Counted from the first letter of the stretch, positions 1 to 7,014 are shown. The stretch: 30,426 nt of DNA from a virus (IMGVR_UViG_3300008450_000295:1-30426), one strand, 5' to 3'. Notes: generated from the letters alone by a model not told the origin. Program-made: numbers and translations.

Positions 1-66
1 GTTCTAAACAACAAAATAACAAAAAGTGTGACGGCTTTGAGGGTAAGTTTCGCCGGGTCTGCGATG

Positions 67-85
67 TGAAACACAATCTGTTTCA
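67..85. promoter_or_regulatory. Inverted repeat TGAAACA-N5-TGTTTCA, operator-like
   Basis: Perfect 7-base arms (67-73 and 79-85) around a 5-base spacer (CAATC), extendable by two G·T pairs on the outside. It could be a repressor operator or an RNA hairpin. No T run follows, so an intrinsic terminator is unlikely. Confidence 0.35.
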
Positions 86-137
86 TGGCTGTCTGATAGT
101 TGCGCGATCGGCTGACCGCCCTCGTCGATGTTCTCAT

Positions 138-160
138 TTGTCTACCTGCCAGCTAGACAA
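138..160. promoter_or_regulatory. Inverted repeat TTGTCTA-N9-TAGACAA, operator-like
   Basis: Perfect 7-base arms (138-144 and 154-160) around a 9-base spacer. The spacing suits a dimeric DNA-binding protein contacting successive major grooves. No T run follows. The arms differ in sequence from the other two dyads of the leader, so these are not copies of a single operator. Confidence 0.35.
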
Positions 161-199
161 TGTGTGCTCGTGCATCGCCAGCCAGCAATGGTCCCGCGC

Positions 200-217
200 A
201 TTGCCCACATTGCCCAC
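200..217. repeat. Tandem 9-base repeat ATTGCCCAC x2
   Basis: Two adjacent exact copies of ATTGCCCAC (200-208 and 209-217) lie in the non-coding leader. It is short and may be chance, but it sits among other ordered elements. Phage terminase or replication proteins often bind short direct repeats. Confidence 0.3.
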
Positions 218-238
218 AGCCAAAAGGGCCACGCGCTT

Positions 239-253
239 TGCTGCATTGCAGCA
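239..253. promoter_or_regulatory. 15-base dyad TGCTGCA-T-TGCAGCA
   Basis: Perfect 7-base arms with a single central base. The centre is too tight for an RNA hairpin with a normal loop, so if functional it is more likely a protein-binding site on DNA. Confidence 0.3.
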
Positions 254-276
254 TAAAACCGGATTGCCGGTTGGCT

Positions 277-295
277 GGAGGGGGAGGGGGTGGGG
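277..295 (+). other. G-run block, possible G-quadruplex
   Basis: Runs of 2, 5, 5 and 4 G separated by single A, A and T. Only three runs reach three or more, so a classic three-tetrad quadruplex would have to split a run or form across molecules. A two-tetrad form is possible. It lies about 100 bases before the first gene of the packaging cluster. Confidence 0.35.
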
Positions 296-385
296 CCGAG
301 CGCCGTGTGATTGTCACGGGCACGGTCCGCAGACAAAAATTAATTTTTTTCTTTTTATTTTTTAAAAACTGCGGTATGGTTAGCT

Positions 386-859
386 ATGACCGATTTAGAC
401 GCCCTAAAAACCAAATACGATTATGACCCCAACACCGGCGAATTTCGCCGCCGCACGTCTTGGGGTAGGCAAAAAGCAGGCGACATAGCAGGGTGCATAT
501 CGCCGCAAGGATACCGATATTTGACGTTTAAAGGGCGAGCAACACCAGCGCACAGACTGGCATGGTTATGGGTCTATGGAGATTGGCCTTCCGCCGACGT
601 TGACCACATAAACCGCGATAGGCTAGACAACCGTATCGACAATTTGCGGTCTGTCACGCGCTCTGTTAATTGCCACAATATAGCTGGCAGAGCCTCGTCC
701 GGCGAAAAAGGCGTGACGGCGGCGTCAAAAAACCGCAATGCTTGGGAAGCGCGCATAACGGTAAACCGCAAAGCCATATACCTTGGGCTCTATCAAACTA
801 AGGAGGAAGCGGCGGCGGCTAGAAAAGGTGCCGAAATTGCGTTAGGATTACGGTTATGA
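386..859 (+). CDS. HNH homing endonuclease with C-terminal AP2-type DNA-binding domain
   Basis: A 157-residue free-standing HNH nuclease. The HNH region is visible around residues 70-98: DVDHIN (71-76, with the D-H pair 73-74), then DNRIDNLR (81-88) and a late N/H pair (95-98), as in the HNH_3 type. An N-terminal strand-rich part (YDPNTGEF, residues 13-20) is typical of these phage enzymes. Residues about 107-150 resemble an AP2/ERF-like DNA-binding domain (GV…W.ARI, YLGLYQTKEEAAAA). Such proteins cut a target site and spread by homing, and HNH proteins near terminases sometimes assist packaging. The gene is visibly more A/T-rich than its neighbours, which suggests acquisition. Its stop overlaps the next start (ATGA at 856-859). 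The start at 386 has only a weak ribosome binding site. Confidence 0.85.
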   Translation: MTDLDALKTKYDYDPNTGEFRRRTSWGRQKAGDIAGCISPQGYRYLTFKGRATPAHRLAWLWVYGDWPSADVDHINRDRLDNRIDNLRSVTRSVNCHNIAGRASSGEKGVTAASKNRNAWEARITVNRKAIYLGLYQTKEEAAAARKGAEIALGLRL

Positions 860-1326
860 CCTTCTACTCACTGCCGTTCACGCCCGAACGCGTCGAAGCC
901 ACTGAGGCGCGTCTGGAAGCGATCTATGAAGCCGCCAAGTACGGCCTGAAGGGTGACAGCCTCGCGCTTAAGGCTGGACTGACGCCGGCGCAGTTTCGCC
1001 GCTTGCAGGAGTTTGACCCGCTGGTGGAGATGGCGGAACTGAAAGGCCGGGCGGACGGCGAATACCTCGCGGCCAAGACGCTGCACGACGCAGCAGCGGA
1101 CGGCGACGCCACCGCGGCGCTGAACATCCTCAAGCACCAGCATGGGTGGGTAGCCAAGCAGCAGATCGACGTGAACGTCGACCAGCAGATCAGCGTGATC
1201 GGCGCGCTGGAGCGGGCGCAGACGCGCGTAATCGAGGGTATCTATAGCCCGGTAAATGCGCTAGAAGACCGGACGGCCACGGTGCCCAGCCCTACGGAGA
1301 CGGTCCATGCGCAACGCGATGACTAA
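856..1326 (+). CDS. Putative terminase small subunit
   Basis: A 156-residue protein, the likely DNA-recognition subunit of the packaging motor, called mainly from position just upstream of TerL. Residues about 18-55 look like a helix-turn-helix segment (a basic, helical stretch ending in GLTPAQFRRLQEF), as in the DNA-binding domain of small terminases. The middle part (about 60-100) is Ala-rich and helical. A helical segment with VDVDQQ-type residues and a variable tail follow. The order HTH, helical oligomerisation region, tail matches the family. Its 3' end overlaps the next gene by 20 bases. No sequence motif by itself proves the call. Confidence 0.6.
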   Translation: MTFYSLPFTPERVEATEARLEAIYEAAKYGLKGDSLALKAGLTPAQFRRLQEFDPLVEMAELKGRADGEYLAAKTLHDAAADGDATAALNILKHQHGWVAKQQIDVNVDQQISVIGALERAQTRVIEGIYSPVNALEDRTATVPSPTETVHAQRDD

Positions 1327-1789
1327 TGGGTTCATTCCCTACATGCCCGTGGAAAGCGGCGGTCCGGCAGTCATGCGGATTGATCCGTTTGGGGATGCCA
1401 GCGGCATGTCGACGCCCGGCGCGTTCGGGATGAACTTCAACCTTGGCGGCGGCAGCCGCGGCGCTACGCAAGTGGCACCTGTAACCCCGATCTCTGCGGC
1501 CATGCAGCGCACGCAGGACTTCGCGCCCATCCCGACGCTGGCGGACATGCCCGCCATGCCGACATTCAGCACCATGACGCCGTTCCAGCCCTATCAGGGC
1601 TTCCAAGGCCGCGGCGCCAGCGCAGGCGGCCCCCGCAACGCCATGCTGGGCGCCGGCTACGCACCACCGCCGCAGTCGCCGTTCGGGCGGTACAGGACGC
1701 CCAGCACCTACGGAACATACGGTAGCGGGGCCTACGGAGGCACTTACGGCAACGCAGGCGGCTTCAACCCCTACGAAAACATGTTCTGA
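1307..1789 (+). CDS. Hypothetical Gly/Tyr/Pro-rich low-complexity protein between TerS and TerL
   Basis: A 160-residue protein I do not recognise. The N-terminal part has Pro and Met spaced through it. The last 40 or so residues are a low-complexity Gly-Tyr-Thr tract (repeats like [14 protein letters not shown]) ending in NPYENMF. It has no membrane segment, signal peptide or enzyme motif. The start at 1307 is chosen because a GGAG lies 7 bases upstream; a second ATG at 1319 is possible. It overlaps TerS by 20 bases and TerL by one base (TGATG), so it is translated with the packaging genes. It may be disordered and self-associating; that is inference from composition only. Confidence 0.7.
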   Translation: MRNAMTNGFIPYMPVESGGPAVMRIDPFGDASGMSTPGAFGMNFNLGGGSRGATQVAPVTPISAAMQRTQDFAPIPTLADMPAMPTFSTMTPFQPYQGFQGRGASAGGPRNAMLGAGYAPPPQSPFGRYRTPSTYGTYGSGAYGGTYGNAGGFNPYENMF

Positions 1790-3315
1790 TGCAGCAGCCG
1801 GTCTACTCCGCTCAGGACGAGATGGAACTGATGGCGCGGCTGTGGTCGCCCGCCATCAAGGACGACCCGCTGGCCTTCGTGCTGCTGGCCTTCCCGTGGG
1901 GCGAACGCGGCACGCCGCTGGAGCATTTTACGGGCCCGCGCAAATGGCAGCGTGACATCCTAGTAGATTTACGTAATCATATCCAAGCCAACAGCGGAAA
2001 GCTGGATTATGATACGTTTAGGAAAGCGGTGGCTTCGGGTCGCGGTATTGGCAAGTCTGCCTTGGTTAGTTGGCTGGTTATCTGGATGCTATCCACCCGG
2101 ATAGGCTCGACCACTATCGTGTCGGCCAACTCCGAAGCGCAGCTACGCTCGGTCACATGGGCGGAAATTACCAAGTGGCTGGCGATGTCGCTGAACAGCC
2201 ACTGGTTCGAGGTAGCCGCCACCCGCATCATGCCCGCCAAATGGCTGACGGAAATCGTCGAGCGCGACCTGAAGAAAGGCACGCGCTACTGGTCGGTCGA
2301 AGGGCGGCTGTGGTCTGAAGAGAACCCTGACGCCTACGCAGGGGTACATAACTTCGACGGTGTGCTGCTGATCTTCGACGAAGCCAGCGGTATCCCCGAC
2401 AGCATCTGGTCGGTGGCGCAGGGCTTCTTCACGGAAAACACGCCCAATCGCTTCCATTTGGCCTTCTCCAATCCCCGCCGCAACACGGGGTATTTCTACG
2501 AGACGTTCAACTCCAAGCGCAGCTTCTGGCACACGCGCAACATCGACGCCCGCGAGGTCGAAGGAACCGACAAAAACCTCTACCAGCAGATCATCGACGA
2601 GTACGGCCCGGACAGCTACCAAGCCAACGTCGAGGTCTACGGACAGTTCCCGTCGGAGGGCGACGACCAGTTCATCGCAGTCAACGTGGTCGATGACGCC
2701 ATGCGCCGGCCGCGCTACAAGGATGCGTCCGCGCCCATCGCTATCGGAGTGGATCCGGCGCGGTTCGGGTCGGACGCAACCGTGATCGCCGTGCGGCAGG
2801 GCCGCGACATCGTCGCCATCAAGCGGATGCGCGGGGCCGACACGATGGAAGTGGTCGGGCACGTCATCGACGCCATCGAGGAGTACAAACCGGCGCTGGT
2901 CTGCATCGACGAGGGCGGCCTCGGCGCAGGCGTCGTGGACCGACTGAAGGAGCAGCGGTACAAGATCAGGGGCGTCAACTTCGGCAACAAGGCGCAGAAG
3001 CAGATGATGTACGGCAACAAGCGCGCCGAAATGTGGGGCGCCATGCGCGACTGGCTCAAGGAAGCGTCGATCCCCGAGGATCGCTTCCTGAAAACCGACC
3101 TGATCGGGCCGCGCGTCAAGCCTGACAGCAAAGGCACGCTGTTCCTTGAAAGCAAGAAGGACATGAAAGCCCGCGGGCTGGCCTCGCCAGACGCTGCCGA
3201 CGCCATCGCGCTGACTTTCGCATACCCGCTGGCGTCCCGCGAAGCCCGCGTTGACAGAACACCGCGCAAAGGGTACTCTATGAGCGGAATTTCTACATCT
3301 TGGCTGGGGGCCTGA
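1789..3315 (+). CDS. Terminase large subunit (ATPase and nuclease)
   Basis: The 508-residue packaging motor. It pumps DNA into the procapsid through the portal using ATP and cuts the concatemer. The ATPase domain has a Walker A GRGIGKS (84-90) and a Walker B LLIFDE (193-198, ending in the catalytic acid pair D197-E198). A coupling-type SNPRRNTG follows at about 227-234. The RNase H-like nuclease domain has GVDPARFGSD (320-329, D322), VCIDEGG (371-377, D374) and SPDAADA (467-473, D468/D471), which together can hold the two metals. Length is usual for the family. The start overlaps the preceding stop. Gene order (TerS-like, TerL, portal) supports headful-type packaging as in P22, but the sequence does not prove the mode. 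Confidence 0.96.
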   Translation: MQQPVYSAQDEMELMARLWSPAIKDDPLAFVLLAFPWGERGTPLEHFTGPRKWQRDILVDLRNHIQANSGKLDYDTFRKAVASGRGIGKSALVSWLVIWMLSTRIGSTTIVSANSEAQLRSVTWAEITKWLAMSLNSHWFEVAATRIMPAKWLTEIVERDLKKGTRYWSVEGRLWSEENPDAYAGVHNFDGVLLIFDEASGIPDSIWSVAQGFFTENTPNRFHLAFSNPRRNTGYFYETFNSKRSFWHTRNIDAREVEGTDKNLYQQIIDEYGPDSYQANVEVYGQFPSEGDDQFIAVNVVDDAMRRPRYKDASAPIAIGVDPARFGSDATVIAVRQGRDIVAIKRMRGADTMEVVGHVIDAIEEYKPALVCIDEGGLGAGVVDRLKEQRYKIRGVNFGNKAQKQMMYGNKRAEMWGAMRDWLKEASIPEDRFLKTDLIGPRVKPDSKGTLFLESKKDMKARGLASPDAADAIALTFAYPLASREARVDRTPRKGYSMSGISTSWLGA

Positions 3316-3318
3316 CAC

Positions 3319-3585
3319 ATGGCCGACAAGAAAAAGTCAGTATCACTGGCGGTTGGGCGCGGCGAAAAGCTGCCGGTGTCCAAGGGCGCAGGGCTGACCG
3401 CTAAAGGCAGGGCCAAGTATAACCGCGAAACTGGGTCAAACCTCAAGGCACCGGCGCCGAACCCCAAGACAAAGGCCGATGCAGGCCGTAAGAAGTCGTT
3501 TTGCGCCCGAATGGGCGCGGTAGCAGCCAAGGCCAAGGACGGCGAACGTGCCAAGGCCAGCCTCAAGCGGTGGAAATGCTCATGA
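3319..3585 (+). CDS. Small basic DUF6321-like phage protein
   Basis: An 88-residue Lys/Arg-rich protein. It contains the block GLTAKGRAKYNRETGSNLKA and a later GRKKSFCARMGA, which I recognise as the conserved core of the DUF6321 family found in many phages and marine viruses. The function is unknown. The single Cys in KSFCARM is part of the conserved core. The rest is mainly K, R, A and G with no membrane segment, so a nucleic-acid-binding or virion-internal role is plausible but unproven. It starts 3 bases after TerL ends, and its stop overlaps the next start (ATGA). Confidence 0.8.
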   Translation: MADKKKSVSLAVGRGEKLPVSKGAGLTAKGRAKYNRETGSNLKAPAPNPKTKADAGRKKSFCARMGAVAAKAKDGERAKASLKRWKCS

Positions 3586-3731
3586 AACCGGGACTATACG
3601 CCAACATTCACGCCAAAAAGGCCCGAATTGCGGCCGGATCAGGCGAAAAAATGCGCAAACCGGGCGCTAAAGGCGCTCCGACCGCCAAAGCGTTCCGTGA
3701 CAGCGCCAAAACCGCGAAGAAAGGCAAGTAA
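3582..3731 (+). CDS. 49-residue Lys/Arg-rich miniprotein
   Basis: A very short protein with 11 Lys and 3 Arg against 2 acidic residues. The start at 3582 is set by the ATGA overlap with the stop of the gene before. The pattern LYANIHAKKARIAAGSGEKM followed by RKPG…GAPTAKAF is one I recognise from small genes found next to terminase or portal genes in many environmental phages. No function is known. It has no hydrophobic segment. It sits in a run of four basic miniproteins, which suggests a shared job, perhaps with packaged DNA; that part is inference. Confidence 0.75.
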   Translation: MKPGLYANIHAKKARIAAGSGEKMRKPGAKGAPTAKAFRDSAKTAKKGK

Positions 3732-3732
3732 A

Positions 3733-3942
3733 ATGGCCAAGCCGCCCCGCATGACCCTGCCGAAGCCCAAGCCGGCTACCAAACCGGCCCCGAACATGTC
3801 CACCAGCGCCGTTCTGGGCCGCGCTGAGCGCATTCAGCGCGAAGAAGCAGGCGAAAGTGCCCTGATGCGGCGTCGGCCCGCCAAGGACGTGATTAGCGTC
3901 GTCACGCGCATGCGCGAGACGCCTGTGAAGAAGGGCCGCTGA
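3733..3942 (+). CDS. 69-residue basic Pro/Lys/Arg-rich miniprotein
   Basis: The start at 3733 is one base after the preceding stop; the frame is open further upstream, but that part overlaps the previous gene. The N-terminus is Pro-Lys-rich (PKPKPATKPAP), followed by a likely helix with mixed charge (RAERIQREE), an RRRPAKD patch and a basic end. Seven Lys and ten Arg against six acidic residues. I do not recognise a family. It is read in the same direction as its neighbours without a gap. Confidence 0.65.
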   Translation: MAKPPRMTLPKPKPATKPAPNMSTSAVLGRAERIQREEAGESALMRRRPAKDVISVVTRMRETPVKKGR

Positions 3943-3943
3943 C

Positions 3944-4087
3944 GTGCCTCTGGTCAAGTCGGCGGGCAAAACCGCCTTCCGCAAAAACATCAAGGCTGAA
4001 ATTGCCGCTGGAAAGCCGCAAAAACAAGCGGTTGCTATCGCCTATGCGGTAAAGCGCGAAGCCGCCAAGAAGGGCAAGAAGAAGTAA
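3944..4087 (+). CDS. 47-residue Lys-rich miniprotein with GTG start
   Basis: The start is the GTG at 3944, one base after the preceding stop; the reading frame ends one base before the portal ATG. Twelve Lys and two Arg against two Glu in 47 residues. The pattern PLVKSAGKTAFRKNIKAEI followed by GKPQKQAVAIAYAVKREA matches a small family I recognise from many phages, where it also lies close to portal or terminase genes. Function unknown. It is probably one amphipathic helix with a basic tail. Confidence 0.75.
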   Translation: MPLVKSAGKTAFRKNIKAEIAAGKPQKQAVAIAYAVKREAAKKGKKK

Positions 4088-4088
4088 T

Positions 4089-6356
4089 ATGGCCGATCCC
4101 ACGGGCATCAATACGGCTGGCAAGGTCGCCAACGTGGGGTCTAACCCTGCCAAGTCGTCGGGCAGCGACGACAAGATGGCGACCATGCGCCACCGGCTGC
4201 AAATGGCGCAGTCGGCCTACTCGGACAGCCGCGAGGATGAACTCGACGACCTGCGGTTCATGGCGGGCAGCCCTGACAATCAGTGGCAGTGGCCGGCCGA
4301 CGTGCTGGCGACCCGCGGGGCCGTGCAGGGCCAGACGATCAACGCCCGCCCGTGCCTGACGATCAACAAGCTGCCGCAGCACGTCCGTCAGGTCACGAAC
4401 GAGCAGCGCCAGAACCGCCCCAGCGGCAAGGTCATCCCGGCTGATGACAACGCCGACATCGAGGTCGCGGAAATCCTGAACGGCGTGGTGCGCCACATCG
4501 AGTACATGTCGGACGCCGACGTGGCCTACGACACGGCCTGCGACAATCAGGTCACTTACGGTGAAGGCTACCTCCGCCTGCTGACCGAGTACTGCAACGA
4601 CGAGACGTTCGATCAGGACATCCGCATCGGGCGGGTGCGCAACTCGTTCAGCGTCTACATGGACCCGACGATCCAAGACCCGTGCGGGGCTGACGCGCAG
4701 TGGTGCTTCGTTACGGAAGACATCCTCAAGAGCGAATACGAGCGGATGTTCCCGGACGCGACGCCGATCTCGACGCTGTACAGCCAAGGCGTCGGCGATC
4801 AGGGCATCTCGTCGTGGCTTCAGGAAGACACCATCCGCATCGCGGAGTATTTCTACTGCGAGTACGAGCGTGCCACCCTGCACCTCTACCCTGACAACCA
4901 GACGGCCATCTCGCGCACGCCCCGCGACAAGCAGCTTATGGCCATGTTCGGGGCACCCGTCCGCAGCCGTCAGGTAGACCGCAAGAAGGTCATGTGGATG
5001 AAGACTAACGGCTTCGACGTGCTCGACGAGCGCGAGTGGCCGGGCAAGTGGATTCCTGTCGTCCGTGTGATCGGCAACGAGTGGGAAGTGGACGGCCGAC
5101 TGCACATCAGCGGTCTTGTGCGCAACGCCAAGGACGCGCAGCGCATGTACAACTACTGGACCAGCCAAGAGGCAGAGATGCTGGCGCTGGCGCCCAAGGC
5201 GCCGTTTATCGGTTACGGCGGCCAGTTCGAAGGCTACGAACAGCAGTGGAAGACCGCCAACACGACCAACTGGCCGTATCTGGAGGTCAATCCCGACGTG
5301 ACGGACGGCGCTGGGAATGTCCTCCCTCTTCCGCAGCGTGCACCTCCTCCGTTGCCCCAGACTGGCCTGATACAGGCCAAAATGGGGGCTGCTGACGACA
5401 TCAAGGGCACCACAGGCCAGTACGACGCCTCACTGGGGATCGGCGGCAACGAGCGCTCGGCCAAGGCTATCGTGGCCCGTGAAAAACAGGGCGACGTGGG
5501 GACGTACCACTACGTCGATAACCTCGCCCGCGCGGTGCGTCACATCACGCGTCAGATCGTCGACCTGATCCCGAAGATTTACGATACGCAGCGCATCGCC
5601 CGCATCATTGGTGTCGATGGCGACGTGAGCATGGTCAAGTTCAACCCGATGCAGCAGGAGCCGGTCAAGGAAATCCGCGACCAATCGGGCGCCATGATCG
5701 AGAAAATCTACAACCCCGGCGTGGGCACTTATGACGTGATGGTCACGACCGGCCCCGGCTACATGACCAAGCGTCAGGAAGCGCTCGACGCCATGAGCCA
5801 GATTTTGCAGGCCAACCCGCAGCTTTGGACGGTGGCCGGCGACCTGTTCATCAAGAACATGGACTGGCCGGGCGCGCAGGAAATGGCCGCACGGTTCAAG
5901 AAGATTCTGGACCCGAAGGTGCTGTCCGAAGGCGATCAGTCGCCCGAAATGATGGCGGCGCAGCAGCAGATCGAGGCAATGACGCAGGAACTGAATCGCG
6001 TCACCGACATCATGCAGAACATTCAGGACAGCGCCGAAATGCAGAAGGTCGAGATCGACCGTTACCGGTCCGAGATCGACGCCTACAACGCCGAAACCAA
6101 ACGCATCGCCGCGGTCCAGAACAGCATGACGCCGGAACAGATTCAGGACATCGTCATGGGCACTATCGCCGCCGCGCTGGACACCGGCGACCTGATCGGC
6201 GAGGCACCGCAGATGCGCGAGATGCCTGAAGCCGAGGAACCTGAAGAGGCTCCGGAAATGCCTGAAATGATGCCAGAAATGCCTGAAATGATGCCAGAAA
6301 TGCCTGAAATGATGCCAGAAATGCCCGAAGGAATGGCTGAAAATGAGCAACTGTAA
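4089..6356 (+). CDS. Portal protein, P22 type
   Basis: A 755-residue portal, the dodecameric ring at the capsid vertex through which DNA enters and leaves. Length is close to the P22 portal and well above siphovirus portals. An early tract around residues 40-60 (DELDDLRFMAG, QWQWP) and the NKLPQHVRQVTNEQRQNRP segment near residue 95-113 are typical of the P22-like family. Residues about 620-680 are Gln/Glu-rich and helical, as expected for the barrel region. The C-terminus is an acidic Met-Pro-Glu repeat encoded by a 21-base tandem repeat. It lies just after the miniprotein set and overlaps the next gene by 14 bases. Confidence 0.93.
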   Translation: MADPTGINTAGKVANVGSNPAKSSGSDDKMATMRHRLQMAQSAYSDSREDELDDLRFMAGSPDNQWQWPADVLATRGAVQGQTINARPCLTINKLPQHVRQVTNEQRQNRPSGKVIPADDNADIEVAEILNGVVRHIEYMSDADVAYDTACDNQVTYGEGYLRLLTEYCNDETFDQDIRIGRVRNSFSVYMDPTIQDPCGADAQWCFVTEDILKSEYERMFPDATPISTLYSQGVGDQGISSWLQEDTIRIAEYFYCEYERATLHLYPDNQTAISRTPRDKQLMAMFGAPVRSRQVDRKKVMWMKTNGFDVLDEREWPGKWIPVVRVIGNEWEVDGRLHISGLVRNAKDAQRMYNYWTSQEAEMLALAPKAPFIGYGGQFEGYEQQWKTANTTNWPYLEVNPDVTDGAGNVLPLPQRAPPPLPQTGLIQAKMGAADDIKGTTGQYDASLGIGGNERSAKAIVAREKQGDVGTYHYVDNLARAVRHITRQIVDLIPKIYDTQRIARIIGVDGDVSMVKFNPMQQEPVKEIRDQSGAMIEKIYNPGVGTYDVMVTTGPGYMTKRQEALDAMSQILQANPQLWTVAGDLFIKNMDWPGAQEMAARFKKILDPKVLSEGDQSPEMMAAQQQIEAMTQELNRVTDIMQNIQDSAEMQKVEIDRYRSEIDAYNAETKRIAAVQNSMTPEQIQDIVMGTIAAALDTGDLIGEAPQMREMPEAEEPEEAPEMPEMMPEMPEMMPEMPEMMPEMPEGMAENEQL
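6258..6329 (+). repeat. 21-base tandem repeat in the portal C-terminus
   Basis: Three exact copies of a 21-base unit (6258-6278, 6279-6299, 6300-6320) and a partial fourth (6321-6329) encode the heptapeptide MPEMMPE. The copies are identical at every base, so the expansion is recent and the copy number probably varies between relatives. Confidence 0.9.
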
Positions 6357-6708
6357 CGACTTCATCGGAATGCTGTTTCTGGCACGCGACGTGACGCATT
6401 CGGCGCACCTGAACACGCGCAGCTACGCCAAGCACACGGCGCTGGGCGAGTTTTACGACGGGGTCATTGATCTCGCGGACAAGTTTGCGGAAGCCTATCA
6501 GGGCAAATACGGCCTGATCGGGCCTATTTCGCTGATGTCAGCCAAGAAGACCAGCAACGTCGTAGACTTCCTTGAAGGTCAAGTGGACGACCTGATGGAA
6601 ATGCGGTATAAGGTCGTCGAGAAGGAGTGCACCCCACTCCAGAACATCATCGACGAGATTTTTGGGCTGTATTATACCACCCTGTACAAACTCAAATTTT
6701 TGGCGTGA
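6343..6708 (+). CDS. DUF5856-like helical protein, possibly ferritin-like
   Basis: A 121-residue, mainly helical protein. The stretch THSAHLNTRSYAKHTALGEF (residues 18-37) followed by YDGVIDLADKFAEAYQG resembles the DUF5856 family of phage proteins. The His, Glu and Asp spacing (H19, H22, H30, then D and E one to two turns later) is reminiscent of the metal-binding helix of Dps/ferritin-like proteins. The second half is helical with a charged middle. No function is established. It overlaps the end of the portal gene by 14 bases and precedes the tail protein genes. Confidence 0.6.
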   Translation: MSNCNDFIGMLFLARDVTHSAHLNTRSYAKHTALGEFYDGVIDLADKFAEAYQGKYGLIGPISLMSAKKTSNVVDFLEGQVDDLMEMRYKVVEKECTPLQNIIDEIFGLYYTTLYKLKFLA

Positions 6709-6717
6709 GGTTACATC

Positions 6718-7014
6718 ATGGGACTGAAGACCACCACTTTCTGTCTGGGCTATCAGCAGCTCACCCCAAACTCGGCTACCAGCCTGACGGTCCCTGCCCG
6801 CGCCCCTGACGGGTCGGTCCAGCAGGCGACCTTCGCCATCATCACCCCTGAAGGGCAGAATGTGCGCTGGCGCGACGACGGCACCGACCCGACGGCATCG
6901 GTCGGTATGCCCATCTATGTCGGCACGTCGCTGCTCTACGACGGCAACCTCACCAACCTTCGGTTCATTAACACAGTGGCCGGCGGAAAAATTAACGTGA
7001 GTTACTACGCATGA
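6718..7014 (+). CDS. Small beta-type phage protein, function unknown
   Basis: A 98-residue protein rich in Thr, Val and Gly with a pattern of alternating hydrophobic residues, which suggests a small beta sandwich. The segment NVRWRDDGTDPTASVGMPI is one I recognise from many small phage virion-associated proteins, always without a defined function. It has a short upstream GAGG and overlaps the next gene by four bases (ATGA). Its position before the spike genes would suit an adaptor, decoration or tail component; that is inference. Confidence 0.65.
   Translation: MGLKTTTFCLGYQQLTPNSATSLTVPARAPDGSVQQATFAIITPEGQNVRWRDDGTDPTASVGMPIYVGTSLLYDGNLTNLRFINTVAGGKINVSYYA

Larger units (their letters stand above)
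1..385. other. Non-coding leader upstream of the packaging genes, rich in dyads
   Basis: I see no convincing gene here. The open frames on both strands have no recognisable motif, use codons unlike the neighbouring genes and lack a good ribosome binding site. The stretch holds three perfect 7-base inverted repeats with different spacers (67-85, 138-160, 239-253), a tandem 9-base repeat (200-217), a weak 5-bp hairpin (303-319), a block of G runs (277-295), and an A/T tract (335-368) that contains a perfect 14-base palindrome at 335-348. Such a mix fits a control region, an origin or a packaging site. Which one cannot be decided from the sequence alone. Confidence 0.6.

Noticed and set aside
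303-368. Hairpin at 303-319 with T-rich DNA downstream as an intrinsic terminator.
   Set aside because: The stem has only 5 bp and the T run begins about 25 bases after it, too far for a standard intrinsic terminator.
66-426. Open frames of 60-100 codons in the leader on both strands.
   Set aside because: Poor start contexts, Cys/Arg/Trp-rich translations and overlap with dyads and the G-run block; no likeness to any protein known to me.
2143-3318. A 391-codon open frame on the minus strand opposite the terminase large subunit.
   Set aside because: It is antisense to a clear TerL, has low-complexity Arg/Val/Asp/His-rich translation and no motif; it results from GC-rich third positions.
6258-6329. 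Tandem repeat as a CRISPR-like array.
   Set aside because: Units abut without spacers and are in frame within the portal gene; it is a coding tandem repeat.
4035-6416. Long minus-strand open frames (377 and 328 codons) opposite the portal gene.
   Set aside because: They mirror the portal codons, have no recognisable domain and are His/Val/Asp-rich, typical of shadow frames in GC-rich genes.
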